Positions 13,151-25,600 of a stretch of 64,000 nt of DNA are shown here, piece after piece; positions within the stretch are counted from its first letter, which is position 1; each line of letters opens with the position of its first letter. Position numbers and translations under genes: made by a program. The notes beneath the pieces are model-generated. The model did not search any database. It had not been told where the DNA came from and saw nothing but the letters and a program-made list of their open reading frames with translations. Location of the stretch: the NCBI GenBank assembly GCA_020726505.1, contig JAHLEZ010000003.1:2108001-2172000 (forward strand), given 5' to 3'. This stretch comes from Leptodontidium sp. MPI-SDFR-AT-0119 (taxonomy: Eukaryota > Ascomycota > Leotiomycetes > Helotiales > Leptodontidiaceae).

Positions 13151-14687
13151 TTACTCGGGCTTTCTTCCATAACAGACAGTTCTGAAGTCAAATGAGCAAA
13201 CAATTCAATCAACTGCTCAACTCATGATGGATACGAATCGTACTCACATGCCGTAATAACCATGGTTACTCTTATCCACCAGTGCTTTTCGCATCTTCGC
13301 CAAGAAGACTTGAATCTCATCGAATTCCCACTGCTAATTGTCAATTTCCCAATCTTCTGAACGTGGCAGAATTGGCGAAGGACTTACCCCAAGAATATTC
13401 TTCAGGATGTACAATGCCATACCCTCCAACCCCGTAGTGAGGAACAGGAGATCCCACCTCCCAATCTCCTTCCATTTGGGATCTGCCGCCCACGGCCCGA
13501 CGGGGATCTTGTACTTCTTCTCTACCACATCCACGAACCCCGCTTCCTCTATAAGACGCTTGGAATCGCGCGCGATGGTGAAAGTACGGCCCATGGTCTC
13601 ACCGGCGCCGATGAAAATCCTCGACCATTCATACATGATATCTCCCTCTTTGACAGTTCCATCGTCTGAAGTGAACTGAATGTCCATGTCAAAATGCTCG
13701 ATGTATCCACCTGGCTTGGTAGCCCTATAGATCCCTTTGGTTAAGCTTATGAGACTCAATGTACTAGGCGGAGGATGTTTACCTGAATGCGCGTTGATAG
13801 AGGAGTGGCCAATTATCGATACTTCCCATCAAGCAACGGATATGGATGAAATCAAAATCGTTATCGGCATACGTCCACTCGAGCTGAGCATCGTCAATTT
13901 CGAATTTGAGGTTTGGTGGCACCCACTGCATTTTAATTAGCTCAATTGCTTGTTCACATATTCAGTTCCGGAGGTCTTCTGTTACACACTGTTGGCTGAA
14001 TTGGGGAGATGTCCGTGCCGATGACAGTTGCAGATGGATGCTGATCAGCAAAATCAATGGCCCAGATACCGGTTCCAGTTCCTATGTCTAGGACTTTCTG
14101 TATTTTTTCGCTGAGAGGTGCTAGGTAAAGCTTATTGTCAAGGATCAAGGTACACATGTGATGTCTATGGATTGGTTAGTTTTCAGTCAAAGACCCCTCT
14201 ACTGGAACCTTCTGACCCGATGTCAAGCTGCTCATTTTGTGTCTCGTCGTTTGGGCCCCAATACTCGGTGTTACCAAAATTATGATAGGTCCGGCCATGT
14301 ACCTCACGATACTGACGAATACTGGACGATATCGAACCGGTTGAGCTTGCGCTGTTGGGCACATTGTTAGTATTTTATGCTCAAATTCTCTCTAGATCAC
14401 ATACCCGTCACCGAATGCTGAATCATAATCATTGTGATCGCTGTCCTCGTCGTCTTGTGGTGGCGCAACTCCAGCTGGTTGCACGACGGATTCTGCAGCG
14501 GGTTCGTCCTATCAAACACCCAGGCCGCCAAGTCAATTGAAGATCTCCACAACAAAGTTATATTTTCAGGCACCATTTGGAATAAACAATCGGACTTTAG
14601 GGTGAAAATAAGAAGATTCAGCAAACTTACTGACAAGCCACCCGCCGGGTCGCTTCCCGGTGCTTGGTGGGGTACGGATTCTGACAT
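13151..14687 (-). CDS. LaeA-like SAM-dependent methyltransferase
   Basis: Eight exons join in phase to 355 residues: 14687-14631, 14508-14405, 14351-14217, 14164-13990, 13925-13783, 13724-13388, 13333-13248 and 13181-13151. Order of marks: acidic N-terminus ending [34 protein letters not shown] motif [16 protein letters not shown] (about residues 123-137), [34 protein letters not shown] and the terminal CYGRKPE. This is the standard layout of the fungal LaeA-like/TAM class-I methyltransferases, often near secondary-metabolite genes as tailoring enzymes or regulators. All introns are GT-AG; the third donor (GTCAGA) is the weakest. Length and motifs are complete, so the gene should be functional. 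It is divergent from the P450 at 15.3 kb. Confidence 0.88.
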
Positions 14688-15296
14688 TCTGTAGTAGCGT
14701 GGGGGGATCTACTCGTACTTGAAAGCCAAATATGAAGGCTAAATATGAAAGCTTATGCAGTTCTCGAACGACGTCTAATGAGAAATTTAAGTTATTCTGT
14801 ACCATCAAACACTCCTTGGTTGCAATTGACTGGCAATGATCTAAAACCAGGAACGATGAAGGCAGATAAACTTCCGAGATGGTTGAACCCGGGGAGAAGA
14901 AGAAAAAAGACCATGCAATAAAGCAGCTAACAATGAACGGGCCAAAATACGAAAACATGGTATGTATCCCAGAAAATTGCTTTTAACGGGTCGACGGGCG
15001 GCGGAGACGCTTCTTCCAGGGTCAATCCGGCGTGGCATCCGCAGCAGATTGGCTGGGTTGTGCAGTATGCATCGGCGCGTCCATGCAGGAGTTCTCCACT
15101 ATGTCTACATGCAGCTTCAAAGCACCAATGACTTTGATAAAGATAGCCAGGCCACTTACAATTGTCCCTTATCAATCACTCGGGAGTCTCCCGCCTCCCG
15201 CGTTGGTTTCCCAAAAGTCGAAAACACCTGCCCAAACACCCTGGGGATATTTGCTGCGTCTTTCAATCAATTTCTGAATACGAGCAGCAGTAAATC
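14688..15296. promoter_or_regulatory. Bidirectional promoter between methyltransferase and P450
   Basis: This 609-bp non-coding spacer is the only upstream region for both divergently transcribed genes. I see no TATA box I would trust and no convincing zinc-cluster palindrome. Short overlapping frames inside it are not supported. Confidence 0.5.
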
Positions 15297-17350
15297 ATGG
15301 GAAATATCGATGAGATTGATACAACTGGCTACAGCCTTTGGTTTATTGTCTTATGTCTGCTTACCTTCCTCGGCGTCGCGTCGCTCGTGAATAACGTGAT
15401 CTACAACCTCTATCAACACCCACTTCATGGAATTCCTGGCCCCAAGATAGCGGGTGCGACATATCTCTATCAGAGTTACTATGGGCTCCGCGGTACCAGT
15501 ACATACTACAAAAGAATTCGGGAAATGCACGCACAATATGGTAATCCAATTCGTCGGGAGCTCGGCGGGGGAGTCAAGGGACATTGCTGACATCAACATA
15601 CAGGCCCTGTCATACGAATCACCCCAGACGAAGTCCACCTGAGCGACACTGACAACTACGAAATCATCAATTGCGTCGGTACAAAGTATGCAAAATCCAC
15701 GCAGTTCTACGATGGGTTCGCGATTGGATATTCGACGTTCAGCTGTGGACCGAACGATATCCATCGTATCCGTCGAGGGATGCTTGAGCCATTCTTCTCC
15801 CGCCGAAACGTGATGAATTTGGAGTATATCGTACAAGAAAGAGCACAGAATCTCTCCAATCTCGTCGCGGCGAAGTTTGCGAAGAATGAAGCTGTTGATT
15901 TGCATCACACTTTCCGCTCGATCTCGGTGGATGTTATTACCGAGTATGCTTTTGGATCTTGCTATAACCTCATGGAAAAGGAAGATTTGGGTGCTGAATT
16001 CTTCGCTATGGTTAGTGGCATTGGTCCTTGTATGGTAAGTGCGTCAACTTTTTGAAGTGTTTGATCCCTCTTGGATGAGTGATATCCCGCCGTCCCCAAA
16101 ACTCGACATACCCCTCTCTCTTCACTGATAGATGACACCAAATTAAAAGCGATAAAGCAACAAAGCAACGCTAATATCTTCAAATCCAGTGGGTCTTTCA
16201 ACAATGGCCCCTCCTAGCAAAAATTGTCGTTGCCCTCCCTCCCGATCTCGTGAAGCACATTAACGGCCCTCTAAAACAAATGATGAACTTACGCGAGGTA
16301 AGAACCCCTCTTCCTCTTTCGACAGCCATCAATTCTCACAAATCGATTCTAGCACTGCCGAACCCAAGTCCGCGCAGTCAAGGCCAATATGGACTCGGGT
16401 AAAAAGATCGACAAGCCCTCGATCTTCCCAGCACTCCTTGCGCCACCACCAGGAATCCCAGTCCCAAGTGTAGAGGAGATCAAAGACGAAGCACTCAGTA
16501 TCCTTGCTGCTGCAGCAGATACTACAGGAAACGCTATGACTGTCTCGGCGTATAATGTGGTGAACAATCCTGAAATTTATAAACGGTTGTGCGAGGAACT
16601 CAAAGCTGCGTTCCCGAATGCTGAGGATACTTTGGATTATGCTACGTTGGAGAAGTTACCTTATTTGGTTCGTGTAATATCCTTGATGCTGATGGTTAGG
16701 ATACTGATAGTTCAAATCTATAGACTGGTGTTGTCAAAGAAGGGCTTCGGCACGTCTTCTCTCTCAGGCACTTTGAAAAGTCTCTAACAAATCATCTAGC
16801 CTATCCTTCGGAGTTCCCGGTCGACTAGCTCGCATTGTCCCTGCAGGAGGAGAAACCTTCAATGGCCACTTCATTCCAGGCGGTGTAAGTCTTCCCACCC
16901 CCAATTCCATATCCGAGCTGACTGATCCCGCCTAGTCCTTCGTCTCGATGTCATCATGGATGCAACACCAAGACGAGAAGTACTTCCCCAACGCCCTAAC
17001 ATTCGATCCCACCCGCTGGATCGACCCCCTCGAAGCACGGCGCATCGACAAAGCATTCGTTGCATTTGGAAAAGGAAGTCGTGGCTGTGTTGGACTGAAG
17101 TATGCCCCCCCTTCGTCAAAGACTTTGAGTCGAATCGAATCGAATCGCTAACTTCGCCTGAAACAGCCTCGCATATTGTGAACTGTACGTCAGTCTCGGA
17201 ACACTGTTCAGACGATACGAGAATCTACTCTCCAACCATTTGACGGCTGAGGACTGGGAGTATGATGATTACTTCAGCGGGTATTCGAGGCCAGGAGCGG
17301 CGAAGTTTCATGTCACTGCTAATGGTGCTGGTGGTGGGATGGATAAGTAG
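15297..17350 (+). CDS. Cytochrome P450 monooxygenase
   Basis: Eight exons give 518 residues: 15297-15540, 15604-16034, 16190-16297, 16353-16667, 16724-16749, 16800-16884, 16936-17099 and 17167-17350. An N-terminal membrane anchor (about residues 10-35) leads to HPLHGIPGPK, the proline-rich hinge. The I-helix has AAAADTT (about 312-318), the K-helix EGLR (372-375), then FDPTRW and the heme loop FGKGSRGCVG with Cys454. The HAQYGPVIRITPDEVHLSD opening resembles the P450 group often labelled trichodiene-oxygenase-like; substrate unknown. ER-bound, needs a P450 reductase. The 50-nt fifth intron must begin with GC (GCACGT) to keep phase and splits the EXXR arginine codon. All other introns are GT-AG. 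Confidence 0.9.
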
Positions 17351-17609
17351 TCTATTGGGGATATTTTCCTTTGGTGAAGTTTGGTCTGGGGAGAAGAAGT
17401 TTCGCGTCATCTGGTGACACAAGAAAGTGCAAAAGCATGATTTGATGGAAGCGAAAGCAATGCGCTCTACTGTGCCTCCTCAAAGATACAAAGCAAGAAA
17501 TCCCCATCTCTGAATCTCTGGGCTTGAAATGACCTGATAAACCAAGGCAATAAATATGCAGTTTCAATTCAGAAAGGAGAAATACTCTCCCCATCTCCCC
17601 TCAACGCCC

Positions 17610-18792
17610 TTAGATTGTGGTTTCTCCCCCTTTCCCACCAGAATTCAAAAACTCGGCTTCCTCCAATATCAAATAACAACCCCCACCAAACCCCAAACTA
17701 AACCAAATTAAAAACTCACTACGAAACAACCAAAACCAGCAACGAAAAACAGAGCAAACCCATCCCCACAATATCAAAAAGTCCTTCCTCAGCACAGACA
17801 CAGACACAGACACAGCAGTGTTAGTCACCAGAAAAGTCAGTGTTGAAGTCGGCATCGCGAAACTCGCATTTCCAGCAGATGTTCCCACGCCGCCCGGCAG
17901 ACTCGAGCATTCGGGTATACTTGTACTTGAACTTTGTAAATTTGGCTTCGGCGATGAGGATGGGTTGTGAGGTCTGGCATTGGCATTGGGGTTGGTGTTG
18001 GTTGGCCAAAATTCTACCAGAGGGGTGTCGGGGTGGGAATGGGCATGGGGATGAGGAGCTGGACTTGGTAGATGTCTAGTCTCTGTAGGTTTGTCTAGGG
18101 AGAGTACATGGGAATTTGGCGATTGGGTGGTGTGTGCTGAAGCTGGTGTAGACGAATTTGATGATGGGGAAGGAGATGAAGCACCACTTGGTGAAATTGT
18201 CCCTGGACCACAGACTGGCCCGAATTCGGCGACGAGATTGTCTGCCCTTATCGTCAGAAAAATACTCAAGTAGATATTTGGAGTGATGAAACTGAGAGAG
18301 AGGTAAGAGGCAACTTACAGAAATTGCAGAAAGCGATGAGCTTCTCCTCGAAATCCGCTAGGGTCAAACAGTTCTCGACCAAAGATATCGATTCGTCCAG
18401 CGAGAAACCAGTGGTCATCTGAGAGGGAAGAATAATCAGTCAGCTGGGTCATAGGCCGAGGATTAACGGGCTCATATATTGCTAAACTGTTTTGGTGCAG
18501 TTTCTCACTTCTGTGGTGGTTTTACATTCCGTTGTGTTGGGATAGAGCGAGAGCCTATATCCAACTATCAGGTGTTTGATGACGAAAACGATTCATGCAT
18601 GCTCTACATACCGATCTGTACATGGATTGTCCCATCTCTTGTGCCTGCTCTCTATTAGTCTACTTCGTCCTCTTTAATTAGATTAGCTCACAGCCCAACA
18701 GCCACCCATTCAACGATAGATCGCGGTTCCAGATCTACAGCCACGCAATTATGCGCATTCTCGTACTTACTAACCTCTGAACACCCCATCAT
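17610..18792 (-). CDS. Putative Ser/Pro-rich cell-surface protein with GPI-like tail (model uncertain)
   Basis: A chain of short exons reads in phase. It runs from 18792 through pieces near 18717, 18644-18612, 18565-18508, 18419-18312 and 18253 downward. It gives a Cys-containing domain (YPNTTECKTTTE, SLVENCLTL, AEFGPVCGPG) followed by a Ser/Pro/His/Thr-rich linker, as in fungal wall proteins. In the uninterrupted frame the end is an odd Trp/Phe-rich tail stopping at 17610. A 41-nt GT..AG segment over a TGTGTC microsatellite (about 17791-17831), if removed, leads in phase to a short hydrophobic tail ending at 17719, which would suit GPI anchoring. Start, first intron (about 40 nt) and end are all uncertain. 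Family not recognised. Confidence 0.4.
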
Positions 18793-18805
18793 CAGCAACT
18801 GAACC

Positions 18806-19321
18806 TCAGAACACAAATTTTAGATTTAGATTTAGATTCGGATATAGATATAGATTTCCAAGAAAATAAAACAAAAAATCACCATATTTGCACACCGAAA
18901 CAGCAATAGAAACAGCCGTTGCAGTCCCACACGCAACAGCATAATACGCAGCCGAGAACCCCACAAGCGGCGTACAGTTAGCGACACCAGGCGAGGACCA
19001 GACCAGACTCAGCGGAAGCGACAGCGAGATCAACTTCGGAACGAGAGCGAGTTTCGTAAGGAAGACTTTCGCCGAGAGCTCGAACATCTTCTTCTTATCT
19101 TCATTCCTTACCAGGTCCATCTAGTTGGTTAAGGCTTGTAGGTAGCTGTCTATTATCTCGGCGGGCGTTTTGATGGCTGGGCAGAATTTGCTGGCGAAGT
19201 CGGCGTAGTGTCCAGCGGCGTTGCTGGCGGATTTGAATAGGTCTTTGTGTCGTTGCAGTTTTGCTTGGGGGGCGCTGTTGGGATGGGTGATGGATTTGTT
19301 GATGTGTCTATTCTTGTGCAA
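18806..19321 (-). other. Two in-frame minus-strand ORFs separated by one TAG
   Basis: The frame 19321-19124 (AAGHYADFASKFCPA, EIIDSYLQAL) continues after a single TAG at 19121-19123 into 19120-18806. The second part has hydrophobic segments (SLSLPLSLVW, GTATAVSIAVSV). The codon texture looks coding on both sides, but no GT donor is available to splice out the TAG locally and I could not join it in phase to the gene downstream. It could be a broken gene or chance. No family recognised. Confidence 0.25.
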
Positions 19322-19344
19322 GAGGCTTCGCTATACAGCAACAC

Positions 19345-21234
19345 GGATTAGAGAGTTACTTCATTAGGATGGTTTGGGTAAATGTACTCACGATTTCCGA
19401 ACCCCTATCAACGGGCAAGAGAATCGACTTTTGTCACTGTGAACGCAACATCAGCTCAGCCTTTCGGACCACCGGCGGGTTTGGGTGGTTATCTTACGGG
19501 AGTAGATTCAGAGTAAATGGCAACAATCTCCGATGAAACTGCCGTACCTGCACGAGATAATCAGATTCAGCCATCCATTAACACAGGAACAATCGATTCA
19601 AGATGCAGGTGGGATTACATACCTGCAGCAGTCATACGAGCCCGTCTGGTCCGACCCAAGAAAAGCCCTCTGCACAACCGAGTGGCAATCTTGCGGAACG
19701 ACATTTCCTTGATCTTGGTGTTTGTGATTGTGATTGTCAAGTTTCCAACTAAGCCTTGGATCTTTCAAGGTTTACAAGGCCTAGTCTTTAGTAGGGCAGA
19801 ATTCATCTCTGTATATGACAATCGACTCTGGCGGTCACATCTCCACTCTTCACAGTCTTGGGACATTCCCTATGAGCACGACTGGTTTCTCACCAAGACG
19901 GTGGTGAGTGAGACGATGTCTAGAAATCCACCCCTTAGAAGGCTGAAAGCCATGGCTAGTGTACAGTACTGTATGTACGACCTCCAACTTGGGCATCTTT
20001 CTTTCAAGACACTGCTCAAGCTCGTTGTGATTCAAGTCGAAAAGTCTGCGTGTGACCTCTTTAATTCTCGTGTTTCTGGGTTTACTCCCTCCCCCCCCCC
20101 CCTTTTGTTTTCTCTCTCTCTCGCCAAGTAAAGCCTAACCGAAAAGGCTGGGATGTCAGCTACAGTAAACCACACAGGAAGGAAAGTCCAAAGATTCAAG
20201 ACATTGGCTTATTATATTTATTGTCCATGATAAGGTAAAGGAAATGTGAGGATACATGTATGTTCCTGATCACGACGAAACAGGGTATGAAGCGGGTGGG
20301 TGGGGTGAGGGAAACGGGAGAGAAGAGACGAGACGAGACGAGACGAGACGAGAAAAAAGAAACGGATGCCGAAGAAATCAAGATGTATGGATAGATGGAT
20401 TAGGATATTAAAATAAAGATTGCCAAAAATTAAATACGGCTTCATAGTTTATTTTAATTTTATCTGTAAAAGTGTTCTCTATAAATCGGAACGCTTTGTT
20501 CGTCCGTTCGTTGGTGTCATACGGGATTAAACTGTCTGGTCACGATGACCGACTATTTCATCCATCCATCCATCCATCCGTCTGGCTGGCTGTCGTGAAG
20601 TATATACATGAATTTTTCTTGAAAGACACACACACACACACTCTCTATCTTCCTTCCTCCCCATCCTTTACTCGTCCCCGTCATCTATCCGTGCATCCAT
20701 CCATCCATCAGCCACTGCTCCTTTCCTCTCTCCTCTCCTCCTCCCTCCTAATTCAACAGACTAAAGACTGAAAAGCAAAAATAAAAAAACTAAGATACTA
20801 AAAGATTAAAAGAAAAATATAACAGGTTCCAGGTTTCCCTCAACCAATCAATCAATTCCCACTCCCTTGGTGTTGAGAGCGAAGAAGATGATGTGTATGT
20901 CTGTATGATGCAAACATATGCATGCCAACGCCAGTGAATCAAAAGATCCAAAATGAGAGAAAAGAACAGTTCCCCTCGATTCGAGAAATCGAGGGCATAA
21001 AAGCCATTGTGCCCATGGGTATGTGAAACGCCCCAAAATCATCCAAATCCGAATCCAAAGCAAAAGTGTATCCCTTTTATCCCCATAACCAATCCAATCC
21101 AATCCAAGGTCATCCAAAAAAAATCCAAAGCCGAAAAATCGCTCATGCAAGACAAAGCACCATATATGCAACTCTCTCTCTCTCCAATTCCCTTCATGTC
21201 ATGTACAATAAATACAACACCACAAACCGCAACT
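19345..21234. other. Non-coding, simple-sequence rich
   Basis: Contains a homopyrimidine/poly-C run near 20083-20102, the (GAGAC)n tract, CATC repeats near 20560 and an AC run near 20630. The plus-strand frame 19517-20131 has no recognisable domain and is composition-driven. The right end is the 3' flank of the DUF7729-like gene. Confidence 0.45.
20325..20352. repeat. (GAGAC)n pentanucleotide microsatellite
   Basis: Five and a half perfect head-to-tail copies of GAGAC, set in a purine-rich strand. Confidence 0.9.
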
Positions 21235-22625
21235 CTACAGTACCCATGTTATCAACACGGCTAGTAGAGCTACAAAGCCCATCGAACCAGCAGGATGTGA
21301 GTGCAGGTTCGAGACCGCCGCGGAATTCACAGCTTCCGCCAGACTCGCGTTCACGAATTGCGGACCGCAATTGACATTGATCTGGCTCGCGGCGCTGACA
21401 TACGTGTTAGCCAGAGCTTGTGTGCGATCGGCACTCGCAGCCTCGAAGACCGCCATCGTATTCTGCAGACACGCATCGCACGTCGGTTGACTTCCTCCTA
21501 CAAGGGATGTGTTCAGCGGCAGGAAGTAGATGTAGGAATCTGTTGGGTTGGAGGCGTTGGTTATGGCGTCTGCAAAACAGTATGCTGATGTGGAGGGGTT
21601 GCGAAGGCAGGATGCTGTGTAAAGTGGTTTGTAGGCTTTGAGACCCAGGAGGGCTTGTTGGACGAGAGGGTTTTCGGAGGAGAGGTCGGAGGCGCAGGCG
21701 GATGGGGTGGTGATGTTGGATGCGAAGGAGTTGAGGACTGAGGTGCAGATGGTTACGTCGGCGGCGCAGGAGTAGTCGAGGGTTTGGGTGATTCGGACGA
21801 GGGATTTAGAGGCTTGGAAGAAGGAATTGGAGTTCTGTAGGTTGACGGTTGATTAGACTTTAGGTTCGTGTTTGGATTGAGCCTCGGCGAGAGTAGGAGG
21901 GACGACAATTGGGGACGGGCACGTACCTGCAGAAGAAGGGAGAATGGAAGGCATTGTTTGAATGTGCTGTTGGATAGCATGGATGACATGAAGGATGCGC
22001 AATTAGAAGTAACGTTATTATTGAAGCCCGTATCGAAAGGGGTGGGTAGCGGCTGAACACTGGTCGTCTCAGCGGCAACAATGCCGCTGGAGGTAGAAGT
22101 AGGCGCCAGCGTGGAGGATGAGGATGATCTCCTTGTTGATGCCGAGAGAATTGAAGAAGATGAGGAGGAACTGGATTCCGTGTCTGCACGTTTCTTGAGA
22201 TCGCCGGCGCCTCGATCCAGATCCAGATCGTGCTCGTGGCTGTTGGGTTCTGGAGGCGGACTTTGATCAACGAGAATGGTTCCTGAACGAGCTAGACGTG
22301 CAAATGTCGATCCCAGCGGTTCCGACGCAGCGGTACGGGCCTCGATCTGTGCTTCCACCAATTCGTCGTCGATATATAATATTGTTGGGGATGCCGACGA
22401 CAGCGAGATGCAGCATGTGAGGAATATCAGCAGGAGCAGAAGCTGTTGGGAGCTGGAGCTTCTAGTTGTTTGTGGTTTGACTACGCGATGACGGCAGTGT
22501 TTGGGTGTGTGGGTCAGGGGTGATGATGGATGGTGCGACGGCCTTTGCATTGACTTTCTCGACAAACACAGGCGGCCAGAAGCAGCACCAGAAGAAGCAT
22601 TAGTAAGTATATTTTGAGTCTCCAT
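21235..22625 (-). CDS. GPI-anchored cell-surface protein, DUF7729-like
   Basis: Two exons, 22625-21927 and 21834-21235 (92-nt intron), give 432 residues. A basic N-terminal extension precedes a strong hydrophobic signal segment (QLLLLLIFLTCCISLSSAS), then a Ser-rich region. The conserved domain follows: CASFMSSML.N.TFKQCLPFSLLLQ, SFFQASKSL, TQTLDYSCAAD, a C-x-SD...ENP block, LYTASCLRN, SAYCFAD, YIYFLPLN and PTCDACLQNTM. It ends with a hydrophobic GPI tail (MGFVALLAVLITWVL) behind small residues. This arrangement matches the fungal DUF7729 family, which I know only as uncharacterised. The signal segment lies some 60 residues in, so the true start may be an internal ATG such as codon 26. Expected location: plasma membrane or cell wall. 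Confidence 0.8.
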
Positions 22626-25600
22626 GATGGCGATGGAAAAGCCTTGACGTTGAAGGAGGGAGCTAGGGCGATTAATTATCTCGAGATCGTGCAGTCGAGG
22701 GAGTGGTGTTTATATTCGTGGCTCCAGCATTACTCGACCTGTGGTGAGTCGACAAAGGATGTCGTCCCTTCTCCCAGTATCCAGCAGTGGCGGGCAAGAT
22801 GAGAACCGGTAGACAGAGAGGATGGTCTCGTACTGTATTATTATGCTCCGTCCCTTGGATGGCTGGTTGTCTTCTCCCGCAGAGTGTTTTGTTCGGACGG
22901 TTGTTGCAGATATATTCCAGTTGTCGTCGTGCCGTGGGTGTGTCCTAGTGGTACAATAGCCCGCTGCCAGTCTAATAGGATGCCGAAGTTGCAGATAGGT
23001 CACCTCGAAGTACTGTTGTATCTTGTTGTATCTTTCCCACACTCGCAGCAATGCCGATCAGATCCACACAAAGATAAATGAGTGACTGTAGTTGGTATCT
23101 TGAGAGATGTCGTCGAAGGTCGTCGGGGTCGTGAAGGAGTGGGAGGGCCTGGAATGCTCGATTATGTATATGTTGGCCAGCGGAATAGGCAAAAGGGACT
23201 GCACATCAGTGAGTGGTCCTCTCTCCTCACTTCTGCTCCTCTCCTGATATCAGATCCGATCTTGTCCTGCAATGCTGGGGACACGGCAGGCTTTTGTTGG
23301 TTGCCCTGCTTCCGGCCAGGCATGGATGGGGCATGGATATGGGCATGGATAGTGTCCCCTGGTAATATTGATGAACCCTTGCCTTGCCTCCCCGAGCAGG
23401 TGGTGTAAGCGGTGCAACGGTGCAGAACAGAACAAAGAACGAGCAGCCAGACAGAACAACAGGGGAGGGCCTGTCAAGTGCGTCAAAATGTCTAAGTCAG
23501 GATGCCGGACGCGTGCCAGGGACGCCACAGCATGCAGCCAATCTCAAAGTATTGAGCGCCACGACTTGTGGTAGTAGTGGAGGCATTTAGTGCTGCTTGC
23601 TGCTTGCTGCTTGCTGCCAGGACCGGTACTACAACAGCCAGCCAGAGAGAGGGATAGGAGGGGATGTGATTCGAGAAGAGAGCAGCCATTACACAGACAA
23701 ACCCCGCCATTGGAGGCAGACTTACTTGAACTTGCCCTGTTACGTGCATACGCCGATATATTAGCACTGTATCGCAGTGCATTGCATACCTGCCTGCCTT
23801 TGCCTTGCTGCATCTGACGTGCGGTGCAGTGTGGCCTGGTTTTGCTTCTTTCTTTTCCCTTCATTATTTATTGATTGTTCTTTTTCAACGGCGATGTGAC
23901 GAAGATGGATGGACATGGAGACGGAGATGTGGGTAAAGGGCCACCACCTACCTACCTAGTGATGTGAAGAGAACTGATGTGATCGTGATCTGTGCTGAAT
24001 GGAGATGTAGATAGTTGTATCTGGCTCCATGTCCGTTGCACAGGCCCAGTCAGGTCACATCAGGTCGGGTTGGGTCAGACTCACCCAGTTTGGTGCAACC
24101 TACCCGTAATGCAACCTGTAAGCAAGCAGTCCAAGCCAAGTAAGTGCAGGAACAAAACATAGCATGGGATGATGAGACGAAAACAAAGCGAGATCCCCAG
24201 CACACCCAACAAATACCGTCCGTACCTTAGGGTTGCATAAGCCAACAACCAATCAAACATTATTTTCCCACTTGGATTATTTCCCATCTCAACCACTTAC
24301 ATCTATCCCTTCCTCTCCGCACATCAAATAATCAAAACCCTCATCATCATCATCATCCAATCCCCATCCCCAATCCAGTCAGCATCTAGACCTCCCATCC
24401 CTCTATCCACAGTCCAGACCACCACCTTCCAGATCTCCATCTCCATCCCCCATTTTTATTATTCCATCTCCAATCCCAATCCCGCCCCAGCCAATGCCAC
24501 GCAACACCCACCCACCCAGCCAGAACATCCCAAAGCGTCAAGCCGCGCCAAAAACGAGATTGCGCTTCAGCGGCAACCATGCCAATTACGTGCTGGAGCG
24601 GGATATTTCTGGAAAGACGCGAGCATTTGCTAACTGACGCTAGCTACTTCAACTCGGATGATTATTCTACGCGAAGCTGCTTGACCTATTTAGTACTCCT
24701 TGTCAATTACGGCTTTCCTGGTCTGGGTCTGGATCTTGGCTTTAGCTGTGGTCGAGGCGTTTCTATGGGCTGGAGTCGATGGCTGGTGGTTGTTGAAGAT
24801 TGAAGATTGATGATAGCTTTGGGGTCGGTTGGTTAATGATGAAGATGTGTTTTGATGAGTGCTGGTTTTTGAGGTGCTGAAAGCCAAATCAACTGACTTC
24901 TTTCTATTGATTCCATCACGAGTAATTCCTTCATAAATAGCGGAAGGCCTATGTCTGAGATGAGTGAGATAAGCAAGACAGGCCGGTCAGGCATGCTTCA
25001 AATTCCTTCAACACCACTAGCCAAAATTCTCACACCAACACACGCAGCACACACAAAGACACAAAAGAGGCGAACAAAGAAGAGAAAATCTCTGCACACG
25101 CCACGGGAAGCTACATGGGCTCCCCCTCCCTCTTCCTCTCCTCTGCAGCCAACCAGCCTCTGCATGAAAAGAAACAATTACACCACATATGCGAGCACCC
25201 TCTCGGTTAAATTTATGCCAACCATGGCCGCCCGGATGCACGCTTGCACACCTTGCAGACAGATATGAATTAATAGGAGAGCCGTTTTATTCATCTGCAT
25301 AAAAGTATTCATAAACACCCTCCCTCCTCTCCTGCCAAGGATAGGTTCGTCCGATCAAGAGGCATGCGTGCGTCATCAATTATGATTGTTCATTCGCCAG
25401 ATACATGGATGGTGTGTGTGTGCTTGCGTGCATTTTTTATTGCGTCTATGCAATTTACCCCTAACCCCTGCCCATATCGAGTTCTGTCCCCCCTTTCCGA
25501 CTTTCTCCTCACTTCCTCATCTCATTTGACCTCACTTGCCTGCTATCTCATGGAATTCTATTCCAAGTCTTCCAAAGTTCTATGAACCTTCTCTTCCCTC